Below are positions 8,349 to 16,915 of a DNA stretch of 64,000 nt, in pieces. The notes beneath the pieces were generated by a model, which was not told where the DNA came from, did not search any database, and saw only the letters and a list, made by a program, of their open reading frames with translations. Every line of letters begins with the position of its first letter. Position 1 is the first letter of the stretch. This stretch comes from Lachnospiraceae bacterium UBA3689. Lineage in GTDB: Bacteria; Bacillota; Clostridia; Lachnospirales; Lachnospiraceae. The translations under genes were made by a program, and so were the position numbers. The stretch lies in assembly GCA_002371465.1 (NCBI GenBank), contig DFIU01000005.1, positions 21,177 to 85,176 on the forward strand. Reading direction: 5' to 3'.

Positions 8349-9938
8349 TCACTGAACAGATTGGCAATCCCCCTTCACGCACCGCACCTTTGTGACCTTA
8401 ATCACAGGCGCTAATCTTCCCAGCATCTCAACATCCTCGCGGTCGAACAGCTGCCCCGGCAGGAGGAAGGGAATCCCCGGCGGGTAGCAGTAGACGTACT
8501 GGGCGCAGATTCGGCCGGCAAGTTGGTCGATCGGAACTTCTTCGCGGGGCATCCGCCTTGCCGCATCCCGGAGGGAATAAATCTGCTGCCGATCTTTCCG
8601 AAGAAGCAGATCTTCAAACCTAATTTCAGACTCCTGACCATCACCATCCAATTGTCCGGCTCTTTTTTCCAGTCCCTGAGAGCTGTCAGAAGGATCAGCA
8701 TCACAAGCAGATTGCGCCGCCCTTTGTACCTGTTGCTGAGAAACATCAGAAGTTACCCGGGCGTCTGCGAGGGTCTCCTCTTCCCGATCGAGAGTTAGCA
8801 GAGCGTCCGCCAGAGCCATCACGCCTTCCCTCTCGTCCCCCGGTCCGGTCATGGCAAGGACCAGGCTGCCCGACTGCATTTCCGTCTCCAAATGAAATCG
8901 TTTGCGAAGGATCTCCGCCAGGCGGGCGCCGCTTACGTGCGCATGTCGGGTGCTGATCGGAATTTTACTCTGATCAAAGCCGAAAAATTCGTGCTTTCCA
9001 AGTTCATCCTGTCCATGACATAGCACACGAAAATGGCGCAGTTCTCGAATCCGCGCATCGAACTCATCAAGGATGACCTTCCATTTCAAAAACTGTTCCT
9101 GCCCCTCGTGCTTTACAAATTGCACGGCACCGTCGAGCGAGAGCATCAGCGGATAAGAGGGCGAAGACGTCTCGAAAATATCGAGCTGGTCCTCGATCTC
9201 CTTAGGATCAATCCGCGTCCCCTTCAAATGAAGAAATGCGGTCTGGGTCAGACCGGTCAGGGTCTTGTGCGCCGACTGGACAGATAGATCCGCCCCCAAA
9301 TGGATACTGCTGTCCGGAAAATGGGCATCAGGAACCAATCCCAAATGCGCCCCATGCGCTTCATCCACCATCAGCGGCACGCCGTGGGCATGACAGATCC
9401 GGGCAATTTCAGCAATATCGGACACCACCCCTTCGTAAGTCGGGCTGGTAATCATCACGCCTCTGCTCTTGGGATATTTTTCCAGCATCTGTTCAACGTC
9501 TTGTGGATCAATATCCGCCGCAATACCGAACTCCCGGTCATAGCGGGGAAAGAGCCAGTGTGCCGTGACATTTTTCAGTTCCAGGGCGTGAAAAACGGAT
9601 CGGTGGCAGTTACGGGCTACGATCAGCTCCCCGTCGTAGGGAACCATGGCAAAGATTCCCGCCAGGTTCCCACAAGTACTGCCATTTACCAGAAACCAGG
9701 TCCGATCCGCCCCCGCCATATCAGCTGCCCGGTCCATGGCGTCACGCAGGATCCCGGTCGGAGCGTGCAGATCGTCCGTGCCCTCCACTTCCGTGAAGTC
9801 ATAGGCGACCGCCTGTCCCGGAACTGTCGACAACCGCCTCTTGTGACCGGGCATATGGAGCGGGTAGAGATCCCGCTTTTTATATTCCGTTAAATCCTGA
9901 TAGAGACTTCCATCCCGGCTTAATGATTCCGATTCCAT
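8349..9938 (-). CDS. Orn/Lys/Arg decarboxylase family PLP enzyme
   Basis: This 529-residue fold-type I PLP enzyme has MPGHKR near residue 29, the PLP-binding Lys225 in SAHKTL, and the cofactor-contacting VDEAHGAH with Asp192. The C-terminal domain is the small Orn/Lys/Arg decarboxylase domain, ending at VIKVTKVRCVKG. Members decarboxylate arginine, lysine or ornithine to polyamine precursors, and Firmicutes relatives (SpeA, YaaO) are about 480 residues. Roughly 50 polar residues around 385-445 look like an insertion of low conservation. It starts 63 bases after the SCIFF maturase stop on the same strand, so it probably shares that transcript. The substrate cannot be decided from sequence. The ribosome site at the ATG is weak. 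Confidence 0.88.
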   Translation of the reverse strand: MESESLSRDGSLYQDLTEYKKRDLYPLHMPGHKRRLSTVPGQAVAYDFTEVEGTDDLHAPTGILRDAMDRAADMAGADRTWFLVNGSTCGNLAGIFAMVPYDGELIVARNCHRSVFHALELKNVTAHWLFPRYDREFGIAADIDPQDVEQMLEKYPKSRGVMITSPTYEGVVSDIAEIARICHAHGVPLMVDEAHGAHLGLVPDAHFPDSSIHLGADLSVQSAHKTLTGLTQTAFLHLKGTRIDPKEIEDQLDIFETSSPSYPLMLSLDGAVQFVKHEGQEQFLKWKVILDEFDARIRELRHFRVLCHGQDELGKHEFFGFDQSKIPISTRHAHVSGARLAEILRKRFHLETEMQSGSLVLAMTGPGDEREGVMALADALLTLDREEETLADARVTSDVSQQQVQRAAQSACDADPSDSSQGLEKRAGQLDGDGQESEIRFEDLLLRKDRQQIYSLRDAARRMPREEVPIDQLAGRICAQYVYCYPPGIPFLLPGQLFDREDVEMLGRLAPVIKVTKVRCVKGDCQSVQ

Positions 9939-10000
9939 TTCTATGTTCTTTTTAAGTACAAATTCTAATGATTCTTACTTGTGTAGGCTGCTCGTCCCCA

Positions 10001-11386
10001 TTAGGCATGTTCCGCCTGCATCTCGGCTTCCCCGATTTTCAGCATCAGCACGCACTCCATGCGCTTGCGGAAGAGCCTGCAGCCGTACTCATAGGTTCCG
10101 TGAATGTCCCCGGTCGAATGGTAGGCGTTCGCAGCACAGCCGCCGGCGCAGTACATACGCGCCCAGCATTTCCGGCACTCCGGGCGGGTGTAGACGTTGC
10201 ACTCCTTGAACTGGTCTCTGAGATCTTCCCGGTCGACGCCGTCCCAGATATTTCCCATCTTATACTGGGGATCGTTGACAAACTGGTGGCAGGGGTAGAG
10301 GTCGCCGCCTGCCGTCACCGCCATGTACTCCGTGCCGGAACCACAGCCCGACACGCGCTTATAGACGCAGGGACCGTGTTCCAGATCGATCATGTAGTGG
10401 TAGAAGGTGATCGGCTTCCCATCCTTCTCGCGGCGCAGCATTTCCTTAGCCAGATGCTCATACTGATCATAGAGAAGGGGCAGGTCCTCCTCCGTCAGGG
10501 CGCTGGGGCTGGTCGGATCCGCCACAACCGGCTCCATGGACAGCTCGGTAAAGCCCAGATCGTCCGCCATGTGAAAAATATCATTGGTGAAGTCCGGGTT
10601 AAAATGAGAAAAGGTCCCGCGCATATAGTAGCCCTTGTCGCCGCGCTCTTTGACAAATTTCTGGAATTTCGGCACGATGCGGTCGTAGGAACCGTTTCCC
10701 GCCCGGTCAACCCGGAAGCGGTCGTTGACTTCCTTGCGCCCGTCGAGGGACAGGACGACGTTATAACACTCCCGGTTCGCCCACTCGATTACCTCATCGG
10801 TCAGATTGACGCCATTTGTCGTCAGCGTAAAACGGAAATTCTTATTGTGTGCCTTTTCAATTGAACGCGCGTATTCCACGGTCTTTTTGCAGACCTCAAA
10901 ATTGATCAGAGGCTCGCCGCCGAAGAAGTCCACTTCCAGGTTGCGGCGGCTGCCTGAATTTTCAACCAGGAAATCGATTGCCCGCCTGGCGGTTTCAAAA
11001 TCCATCAGCCCCTCTGAGCCGTGGAACTTCCCCTGGGACGCAAAACAGTAGCTGCAGTTGAGGTTGCAGGTGTGGGCGACCAAAAGACAGAGCGCCTTGA
11101 CCACGGTCGAGCGGCGCTTCAGATAGCCCGCTGCCCTTTCATAGACATCCTCCGTGAAAAGCTTGCCCGCCTGCTTTAGCTCCCGGATATCGGAAAAGGT
11201 ATCATCGAGGTCTTCCTCCGAAGCCTCCGGATGCTGGGCTGCCAGCTTTTTGCGTGCCTCCTTTTGATCATTTCCCTCATCGAGAAAATGGATCGCGTCG
11301 TAAGCGAGATCGTCCGTCACATGGACGCTCGCGCTGTAGACGTCCAGAACCACGTTGTAACCGTTCATTTTATACTGGTGAATCAT
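10001..11386 (-). CDS. scfB: SCIFF peptide maturase, radical SAM/SPASM thioether-forming enzyme
   Basis: This 461-residue protein has an N-terminal peptide-recognition region (about 1-90), the radical SAM cluster motif with Cys107, Cys111 and Cys114 (CNLNCSYC), and a C-terminal SPASM region with several cysteines between about 345 and 445 that bind auxiliary iron-sulfur clusters. Family members make Cys-to-Thr/alpha-carbon thioether links in the six-Cys precursor, giving a ranthipeptide. The precursor gene lies just upstream at 11556-11702, separated by an attenuator hairpin. AAGGAG sits upstream of the ATG. The pairing makes the assignment firm; the biological role of the product remains largely unknown. 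Confidence 0.95.
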   Translation of the reverse strand: MIHQYKMNGYNVVLDVYSASVHVTDDLAYDAIHFLDEGNDQKEARKKLAAQHPEASEEDLDDTFSDIRELKQAGKLFTEDVYERAAGYLKRRSTVVKALCLLVAHTCNLNCSYCFASQGKFHGSEGLMDFETARRAIDFLVENSGSRRNLEVDFFGGEPLINFEVCKKTVEYARSIEKAHNKNFRFTLTTNGVNLTDEVIEWANRECYNVVLSLDGRKEVNDRFRVDRAGNGSYDRIVPKFQKFVKERGDKGYYMRGTFSHFNPDFTNDIFHMADDLGFTELSMEPVVADPTSPSALTEEDLPLLYDQYEHLAKEMLRREKDGKPITFYHYMIDLEHGPCVYKRVSGCGSGTEYMAVTAGGDLYPCHQFVNDPQYKMGNIWDGVDREDLRDQFKECNVYTRPECRKCWARMYCAGGCAANAYHSTGDIHGTYEYGCRLFRKRMECVLMLKIGEAEMQAEHA

Positions 11387-11510
11387 GAAAGTTTATTCTC
11401 CTTAAAAACTGCATCCTGAGGACAACAGCTCATTGTAAATTCAAATCCTGTCCTATCTCGATTGGCGACAAAGCTTGCCGTAGACTTTTAAGATACCGAC
11501 AATAAGACCC

Positions 11511-11536
11511 AAAAAAGCCGGGGCTTTCACCCCGGC
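11511..11536 (-). terminator. Attenuator hairpin between SCIFF precursor and maturase
   Basis: Seven-base GC arms (11517-11523 and 11530-11536) around a six-base loop are followed on the minus strand by six T. It should terminate most transcripts after the precursor gene and let a fraction read into the maturase. Confidence 0.85.
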
Positions 11537-11555
11537 AGCGTCCAGCAAAAATACT

Positions 11556-11702
11556 TTATGCGTTTTCGTTTTCGCACTTCTGGTTCGCAATACCGCAGCT
11601 TGTCTTGCAAGCAGACTGGCAGGATGTCTGGCACTCGCCGCATCCACCCTTCTTCTCGGATCTCTTCATATCTCTGGTGTTTAATGTCATGATGTGCTTC
11701 AT
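11556..11702 (-). CDS. scfA: SCIFF ranthipeptide precursor (six cysteines)
   Basis: This 48-codon gene encodes the six-cysteines-in-forty-five-residues peptide. The sequence starts MKHIMTLNTRDMKRSEKKGG, and the core holds Cys21, Cys24, Cys28, Cys32, Cys36 and Cys43 in the family pattern CGECQTSCQSACKTSC. AAAGGAG lies eight bases ahead of the ATG. The adjacent maturase would install thioether bridges on the core, leaving the N-terminal part as leader. A strong promoter precedes it (11751-11779) and an attenuator follows, so the precursor should be made in excess over the enzyme. No dedicated protease or exporter gene is visible next to it. Confidence 0.95.
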   Translation of the reverse strand: MKHIMTLNTRDMKRSEKKGGCGECQTSCQSACKTSCGIANQKCENENA

Positions 11703-11750
11703 AATCAAAGCTCCTTTCCTGTGCCGCAAGCGTGCAGCAATCTTGTTTCT

Positions 11751-11779
11751 ATATTAACTTTTTAGAAGGGGAGTGTCAA
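11751..11779 (-). promoter_or_regulatory. SigA-type promoter of the SCIFF operon
   Basis: On the minus strand TTGACA (11779-11774) and TAATAT (11756-11751) are separated by 17 bases, about 50 bases ahead of the precursor ATG. The -35 is a perfect match. Confidence 0.8.
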
Positions 11780-11839
11780 GAATAGCGAGTTTGAATCAGA
11801 ACCCGGTACTCAAATGTAAGATGTTGTCCCTTCCTCATC

Positions 11840-12466
11840 TCAGTTCTCAACAGAGGGGTCTGTCTCTGTTGCCTCCACGGTCGTCTCTGCCTGCGTTTCC
11901 GGCTGGGCGTCAGTCTTCTCTTCTTCAGAATGAGTTTCCTCGCCCTGAGCTTCCGACTGCTCAGGTGCATCCCACATTCCCTCAAGGCTCTGCCCGCAGG
12001 ACATACAGAACTTGGATCCTGCTCTTACCGGGCTTCCGCACTTGGGACAGACCGGACCCACGGTTGCCTCTTCAGAAGCGGGCTGGGATTGGGTCGGCTG
12101 CTGGGCCGGCTGGACCAGGGTTGCTCCACAGAAGGGGCAGAACTTATGTCCGGGCGCGATACTCTTGCCGCAGTTGGGACATTTGATCTGGCTCTTCAGA
12201 TTCGCGATCTGCTCATTTGCCTTTGCAATTGAAGCCTTATGCTCATCAATCGCCTCGATTGCCGCAGAGTAATCCGGCTGCTCGCCGCCCTCTTTGACCT
12301 GCCTATAGACCAGCTCCCCGATGATGGCGTACTGCTCCTTGATCGCTCGTTGTGCGCCCGCGATATCATTTTTGAGTTTCAACTGCTCTGCTGTATCCTT
12401 GCCGGCCGAAGAGATTGAGTTGATCCCCTTGTTGATATTTTTACCCAGATCTTCCAAAAAGCCCAT
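11840..12466 (-). CDS. Coiled-coil protein with two zinc ribbons
   Basis: About 208 residues. The first half (1-95) is charged and helical, likely coiled coil. Two CxxC-x11/12-CxxC zinc ribbons follow (CPNCGKSIAPGHKFCPFCG near 96-114 and CPKCG...CMSCG near 140-158), then an acidic Glu/Thr-rich tail. GAGGT abuts an upstream ATG, so the ATG at 12466, six bases on, is the better start. No signal peptide. Function is unknown; related proteins are common in Lachnospirales near membrane proteins with the same ribbons. It is followed upstream by two genes of similar type, which suggests a functional group. Confidence 0.8.
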   Translation of the reverse strand: MGFLEDLGKNINKGINSISSAGKDTAEQLKLKNDIAGAQRAIKEQYAIIGELVYRQVKEGGEQPDYSAAIEAIDEHKASIAKANEQIANLKSQIKCPNCGKSIAPGHKFCPFCGATLVQPAQQPTQSQPASEEATVGPVCPKCGSPVRAGSKFCMSCGQSLEGMWDAPEQSEAQGEETHSEEEKTDAQPETQAETTVEATETDPSVEN

Positions 12467-12605
12467 ATTCATACCTCGCTATTTTCCAGATACTTGATTC
12501 GTAAGCCCCTTTTTCAAACATTTGATCCAACAGCACCAAGGCTCATCAGATCTTTAGACCTTTGAAAACAAATTTGATTATACCGGATCAGCTCTGCAAT
12601 CGATC

Positions 12606-13004
12606 TTACAGATGAATGATATTCCTAAGGACGCCGAAGCCAAAAAGACAGACTATATAGCCGATCAGAAGCACATGATTTAAGGCAGACATTTTCCACT
12701 TGCGGGCTCTACATACCTCAGTATAGATCAGTTCTCCCGCCAGAAAGGGCAGCGTCACGAACAAAAATCGATTTGCCTCAAACGCCTCACTGAAATTTCC
12801 TTTCAAAATCCCCATCATCATGTGGGTAACGCCGCAGCCCGGACAAAGAAAACCTGTAAAGGTACGAAAGACGCAGGGAATTCCCACATGTGTCACACTG
12901 AACCAGATATAATAGCCCCCTCCAAGAAGGAGAAGGGGCATGACGCGTCTTAAAATCTGCCGGATCAGCGGCTGCTCCTTGCTTGCACTTAATTCCTCTG
13001 ACAT
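12606..13004 (-). CDS. DUF2752 membrane protein
   Basis: This 132-residue protein has a CPGCGVTHM motif near residue 49, which is the hallmark of DUF2752, and about four hydrophobic segments. It starts seven bases after the stop of the DUF4234 gene upstream, so the two are cotranscribed. Function of the family is unknown; the CPGCG motif sits at the end of the second hydrophobic segment. Ribosome site is weak, which suits translational coupling. Confidence 0.85.
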   Translation of the reverse strand: MSEELSASKEQPLIRQILRRVMPLLLLGGGYYIWFSVTHVGIPCVFRTFTGFLCPGCGVTHMMMGILKGNFSEAFEANRFLFVTLPFLAGELIYTEVCRARKWKMSALNHVLLIGYIVCLFGFGVLRNIIHL

Positions 13005-13011
13005 GGATCAA

Positions 13012-13707
13012 TCAAAGCCCCATGTCAACAGCCTTGTTGATGGTATCCTGCATCAGGGCATAAGCGACAATATCCAGCCCGAAGATGGCAAGAATCAGGT
13101 AAATGACGGAGCTGCTCGACGCCTCTCCCCACTTGCTCTTGATCCGGTCGCAGCGCTCGCCCATCTTGTAGCACCAGTACCACGTATAAATGTTGCAGGT
13201 GACAATGGCCAAAAGGACAACCATACCACCGCTTGTAGCTCCCGGCTCATCGGCGAGCAGGTTGATCTCATCGTTCATTTTGACCATCCAGTAAAGACCG
13301 TAAATACCGCAGGTCACAAGGGATAAGATGATGCAGAGCGCGATGCTGCGGTTGGTCCCTCTGCCGGACGGGTAGCCGCCTGCGTTTCCTCCATAGGGTT
13401 GTGGACTCGTAAACTGATTTTGGTTGTTATACCCGTTTGCATTCGGGTCAGTATAGCCATCAGCCTGATTGTACCCATTGGTATTCGCCTTGGAATAACC
13501 GTCACCTTGATTCTGGGTATAAGCCGAACCGGCTTGGGTAGAATTTGTGGTCTGATTCCGATAGTCGACAGTTTGATTTGCTTGTCCGGAGTTTGGCGCA
13601 GCTCCCGTGCCGGCGTGATTGGTGTACGCTTCACGAAGATTGGTGCCGCACTCCGGGCAAAAAGCGCTGTTGTCAGGAATCTCTTTGCCGCAATTTGGAC
13701 AGAACAT
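13012..13707 (-). CDS. Zinc-ribbon DUF4234 membrane protein
   Basis: A 231-residue protein. Residues 3-21 form a zinc ribbon (CPNCGKE...FCPECG). A low-complexity stretch rich in Asn, Gln, Tyr and Gly follows to about residue 110, then a DUF4234 domain with several membrane segments (SLVTCGIYGLYWMVKMNDEI marks the first). The start at 13707 is fixed by AGGAGG six bases upstream; an upstream in-frame extension of 21 codons includes that site. A stand-alone DUF4234 protein lies at 28925-29374. Function unknown; it is cotranscribed with the DUF2752 gene. Confidence 0.85.
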   Translation of the reverse strand: MFCPNCGKEIPDNSAFCPECGTNLREAYTNHAGTGAAPNSGQANQTVDYRNQTTNSTQAGSAYTQNQGDGYSKANTNGYNQADGYTDPNANGYNNQNQFTSPQPYGGNAGGYPSGRGTNRSIALCIILSLVTCGIYGLYWMVKMNDEINLLADEPGATSGGMVVLLAIVTCNIYTWYWCYKMGERCDRIKSKWGEASSSSVIYLILAIFGLDIVAYALMQDTINKAVDMGL

Positions 13708-13897
13708 GCTCGTTTCCTCCTGTAAAAAATCGTTGATCGTGTCATTTCCGCTGCCTTTGGACCTGCCCAATATGAAAGCCAGTCTTTGGTGGCAACAGAT
13801 TCATTATAGTACATAGTCCGCCACTTTGCGACAGGACGCGTAGATAAAATCTCTATTTTTTTAAAAATCTCCGTAAGTGTACGATTCTGATTCTGTC

Positions 13898-15208
13898 TCA
13901 GCCAACCTGGTAGACATCTGCGTACTGCAATCCGAACGCCAAAGCCTGGCTGTGGCTGTTCATGAAAATGTCGACATGACCGTAGGGCGTTCCCAGATCT
14001 TCAACCGTATAGACGGTGCCGTTGATCAGGAGTTTTGTGCCAAATGGAACGCCTGCCATCGCAACGGTGTGACCGGCAACCGGCATAGAGCCGGATGCCG
14101 TCGGCTGATTTGCCCTGCCGCAGCAAATTGCACACGGACAGTAGGCGGTCAGCTTAAAGGTTCCAAGAAACTTACCCTGACTGGCAGCATGGTCATGCTT
14201 TTCCTGTTCCTCCGGCTCTGCTTCTTCCTGCTCCCGTACCGGATCGGCTTCTGCCTTCTTTGCCGCACCGGTCTCAACAGGAGTCTCTTTTGTCTCCTCT
14301 TTGCTCTCTGTCTCTGTGCCCGTTGGCTCCTGGCTCTGCTCCTTCTCTGCCTCCTCTTTGGCAGCCTTATCTTCCGCTGCCTTTTGAGCCGCCAGTTTTT
14401 CAACTGCCGCTGCCTTAGCGGCTGCTTCCTGGCGGGCTTTTTCTTCCGCATCAGCTTTTTGCTGAAGCGCCGCTACATTTTCCTTCTGCTCCTTGATCTT
14501 TTGCTGCAAAGAGGATGCTTCCAGCTCCTCCTGGCTGATATTTGCGGTATAAGCCTGAATCTTCTGATCAGTCTGGGCTGCGACATTCCGGACTTCTGTC
14601 CGCTTCTGCTCCCGCTCAGCCTTAAGGGTCTTTAAGCTTGCCTCTTCTTTTTCAAGAGAAGCCTCCTGCTCGATGACTGCCTCCTTAGCCTCCTGGTATT
14701 CATGAAGCTGGTTCCGATCATAGGTCGTAATTTCCTCATATTCAGTCGCCCGGTTCAGCATCTCCGTTACATTTTTGGAACTAAGGACGGTGACCAGCAG
14801 ATCATCCTGTCCATTTTCATACATATACTGAATCCGGTTCTTCATCTGCTCATACTGACGGTCCTCGGTCAGCTTGGCACGCTCAACCGCAGCCCTGGTC
14901 TGCTCGATCTCTGTCTCCTTTTGAGACAGCTGGTTGGATACTTCCGTCAGCTGATTGGACAGGTCGTTTAACTGTGTATTCAGATCGCCCAGATAGGATT
15001 CAAGATTTCCCTTTTCCGTCTGAAGCGAACTGATGCTGTCCTGCTTGGCGTCAAGAGAAGACTCCGCCTGCTGCTGCCGTTCCTTTGCCTCTTTCAGATC
15101 CGTCTGTGTATCTGCGTATGCCGGAAGTGCCACAGAGGCAGTCATTGCCGCCGTCAAAACGGCTGCCATAAATTTTCCGGTATAGGCTTTGATTCCTTTT
15201 AATTTCAA
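13898..15208 (-). CDS. Secreted coiled-coil protein with C-terminal 3D domain
   Basis: A 436-residue protein with a Sec signal peptide cleaved near ALPAYA (residues 27-32), a long coiled coil (about 35-270) rich in Gln, Glu and Lys, a Glu/Ala/Lys/Thr-rich linker, and a 3D domain at about 350-436 (LTAYCPCAICCGRAN to VDIFMNSHSQALAFG). 3D domains are the catalytic fold of Sps-type and resuscitation-type peptidoglycan lytic enzymes, and the coiled coil resembles FtsX-activated hydrolases such as PcsB. Asp residues in EDLGTPYGHVDIF match the family acids. The start is a TTG with AAAGGAG eight bases upstream. Likely a cell-wall hydrolase or its regulator. Confidence 0.85.
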   Translation of the reverse strand: MKLKGIKAYTGKFMAAVLTAAMTASVALPAYADTQTDLKEAKERQQQAESSLDAKQDSISSLQTEKGNLESYLGDLNTQLNDLSNQLTEVSNQLSQKETEIEQTRAAVERAKLTEDRQYEQMKNRIQYMYENGQDDLLVTVLSSKNVTEMLNRATEYEEITTYDRNQLHEYQEAKEAVIEQEASLEKEEASLKTLKAEREQKRTEVRNVAAQTDQKIQAYTANISQEELEASSLQQKIKEQKENVAALQQKADAEEKARQEAAAKAAAVEKLAAQKAAEDKAAKEEAEKEQSQEPTGTETESKEETKETPVETGAAKKAEADPVREQEEAEPEEQEKHDHAASQGKFLGTFKLTAYCPCAICCGRANQPTASGSMPVAGHTVAMAGVPFGTKLLINGTVYTVEDLGTPYGHVDIFMNSHSQALAFGLQYADVYQVG

Positions 15209-15316
15209 GCGGTAACGCTCCTTTCACTGCTTAAAAACACTCCAATATGTTACAGAGTATATCATACTTATTTCGTTTTGTAACATTCAATTTAACACTT
15301 CCGTAATCTTTACCAT

Positions 15317-15344
15317 AAAAAAAACGGGCAAATTCGCCCGTTTT
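15317..15344. terminator. Terminator after spoVG
   Basis: AAAACGGGC (15321-15329) and GCCCGTTTT (15336-15344) form a perfect hairpin flanked by A and T runs. It should end the leftward glgC-glgD-spoVG transcript. Confidence 0.85.
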
Positions 15345-15465
15345 ATCTCATTCTATCTTTACTTACTTTTAATGCCCAGCCCCAGGAGCAGTCTGAACCT
15401 GCCATAGCACATTCCAGCCTTGCTGTGCCCGGAATGCTTTAAAATCCCAGATCAGATTCTCCGGA

Positions 15466-15762
15466 TCAGATTCCCGGTCCTTCCAGTTCCTCTTCCGCCT
15501 CTTCCTGCGCCAGCATTTCCCGGTACTTGTTGAGGATGATGGTCTGGATCTCAGTTCTTGTCCGGGAATTGATCGGATGCGCAATATCCCGGTATTCGCC
15601 GTCGGACGCCTTGCGGCTGGGCATGGCGATAAAAAGTCCCTTTTCCCCTTCGATGACCTTGATGTCATGAACCACGAATTCATCATCGAGCGTGATGGAG
15701 ACGACCGCCTTCATTTTTCCTTCTTTGGATACTTTTCGGATTCTTACGTCTGTGATATTCAT
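15466..15762 (-). CDS. spoVG: SpoVG-type RNA/DNA-binding regulator
   Basis: A 98-residue SpoVG protein, starting MNITDVRIRKVSKEGKMKA and containing the family core DIKVIEG and IAHPINS followed by a helical tail. SpoVG proteins bind nucleic acid and affect septation, sporulation and envelope genes. GAGAGGT upstream supports the ATG at 15762; an in-frame extension of 24 codons lacks family similarity. It starts 37 bases after glgD, so it is probably expressed from the glgC promoter. In Bacillus spoVG precedes glmU and prs; here its neighbours are glgD and, further on, murC and prs. Confidence 0.95.
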   Translation of the reverse strand: MNITDVRIRKVSKEGKMKAVVSITLDDEFVVHDIKVIEGEKGLFIAMPSRKASDGEYRDIAHPINSRTRTEIQTIILNKYREMLAQEEAEEELEGPGI

Positions 15763-15799
15763 GGGGCAACCTCTCATTGAACTTTCTATCTGACTTCCG

Positions 15800-16915
15800 T
15801 CAGATGACGTATCTCTCGTTCTTTTCGATGACAATCTTGATGCCGTTCTCGCCGCAGTGATAGGAGTTGGCGCGGATGGTGTCCCGGCTCTCTACGACGC
15901 AGTTTTCAATATGTGTGTTATCCCCGATGTAGACATCGTTAAGAATGATAGAATTCCTGATGCAGCAGTTATTGCCGATAAAGACCTTTTTAAAAATGAC
16001 TGAGTCCTCGACCGTGCCGTTTACGATGCAGCCGCTGGAAATAAGACTATTTTTCACCACGCAGCCCGGATTGAACTTTGCCGGCGGGTTATCGTCGATC
16101 CTGGTAAAGATCTGCGGGTCCTGCCGAAAGAAATAGTCCCGTACCTCCGGTTTCAGAAAATCCATATTGGTACGAAAATAGGACTCCACGGTGGAAATAT
16201 TATTCCAGTAGGTATCAAGCTTGTATCCGAAGATCCGCTTCAAATCCTTATAGCGGATCAGAACGTCCTGGACAAAATCCCACCTCTGCTCCTGGGCGCA
16301 GCGCTCGATCATTTCGATCAGCTGGCGGCGGCGGATGACATAGATGCCGGCGGAGATGACATTGGACTTTGAGACCATGGGCTTTTCGGCAAATTCCCCG
16401 ATCCGGCAATCCTCATTCATCTTCAGAACGCCGAACCGGCTGACATCGTCATCGGTGCACTCGGTGCAGACGACGGTGATATCGGCGCGTTTGGCGATGT
16501 GGTACTCCAGAACCTTGTTGTAGTCTAGCTTATAGATACCGTCGCCGGAGGCGATCACGACATACGGCTCGTGACTCTGTTTGAGCCAGCTGAGGTTCTG
16601 ATAGATGGCGTCCGCTGTTCCCCGGTACCACCAGTTGCTCTTGTTGGTAATGGTCGGCGGGAAGAGGTAAAGCCCTCCCTGCTTTCTGCCAAAGTCCCAC
16701 CACTTGGAGGAGCTCAAGTGCTCATTTAAGGACCGGGCATTGTACTGGGTCAGAACCGCCACCTTCTGGATGTGGGAATTGGTCATATTGGACAGGGCGA
16801 AGTCAATCGCGCGGTAACTGCCCGCCATAGGCATGGCAGCGATGGCTCTCTTATTAGAAAGCTCCCGCATCCGGTTGTTGTTTCCGCCTGCCAGAATCAT
16901 GCCTACCGCTCTCAT
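15800..16915 (-). CDS. glgD: GlgD, regulatory subunit of glucose-1-phosphate adenylyltransferase
   Basis: A 371-residue protein of the nucleotidyltransferase plus left-handed beta-helix type. The N-terminal loop reads LAGGNNNRM where active GlgC has a Gly-rich GxGxRL, which fits the non-catalytic GlgD partner that raises activity of the GlgC/GlgD complex in Bacillus. The C-terminal hexapeptide-like repeats (about 270-350, such as NCCIRNSIILNDVYIGDNTH) form the helix. It overlaps glgC by four bases (ATGA), so the two are made together. No allosteric role is visible beyond the family assignment. Confidence 0.93.
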   Translation of the reverse strand: MRAVGMILAGGNNNRMRELSNKRAIAAMPMAGSYRAIDFALSNMTNSHIQKVAVLTQYNARSLNEHLSSSKWWDFGRKQGGLYLFPPTITNKSNWWYRGTADAIYQNLSWLKQSHEPYVVIASGDGIYKLDYNKVLEYHIAKRADITVVCTECTDDDVSRFGVLKMNEDCRIGEFAEKPMVSKSNVISAGIYVIRRRQLIEMIERCAQEQRWDFVQDVLIRYKDLKRIFGYKLDTYWNNISTVESYFRTNMDFLKPEVRDYFFRQDPQIFTRIDDNPPAKFNPGCVVKNSLISSGCIVNGTVEDSVIFKKVFIGNNCCIRNSIILNDVYIGDNTHIENCVVESRDTIRANSYHCGENGIKIVIEKNERYVI

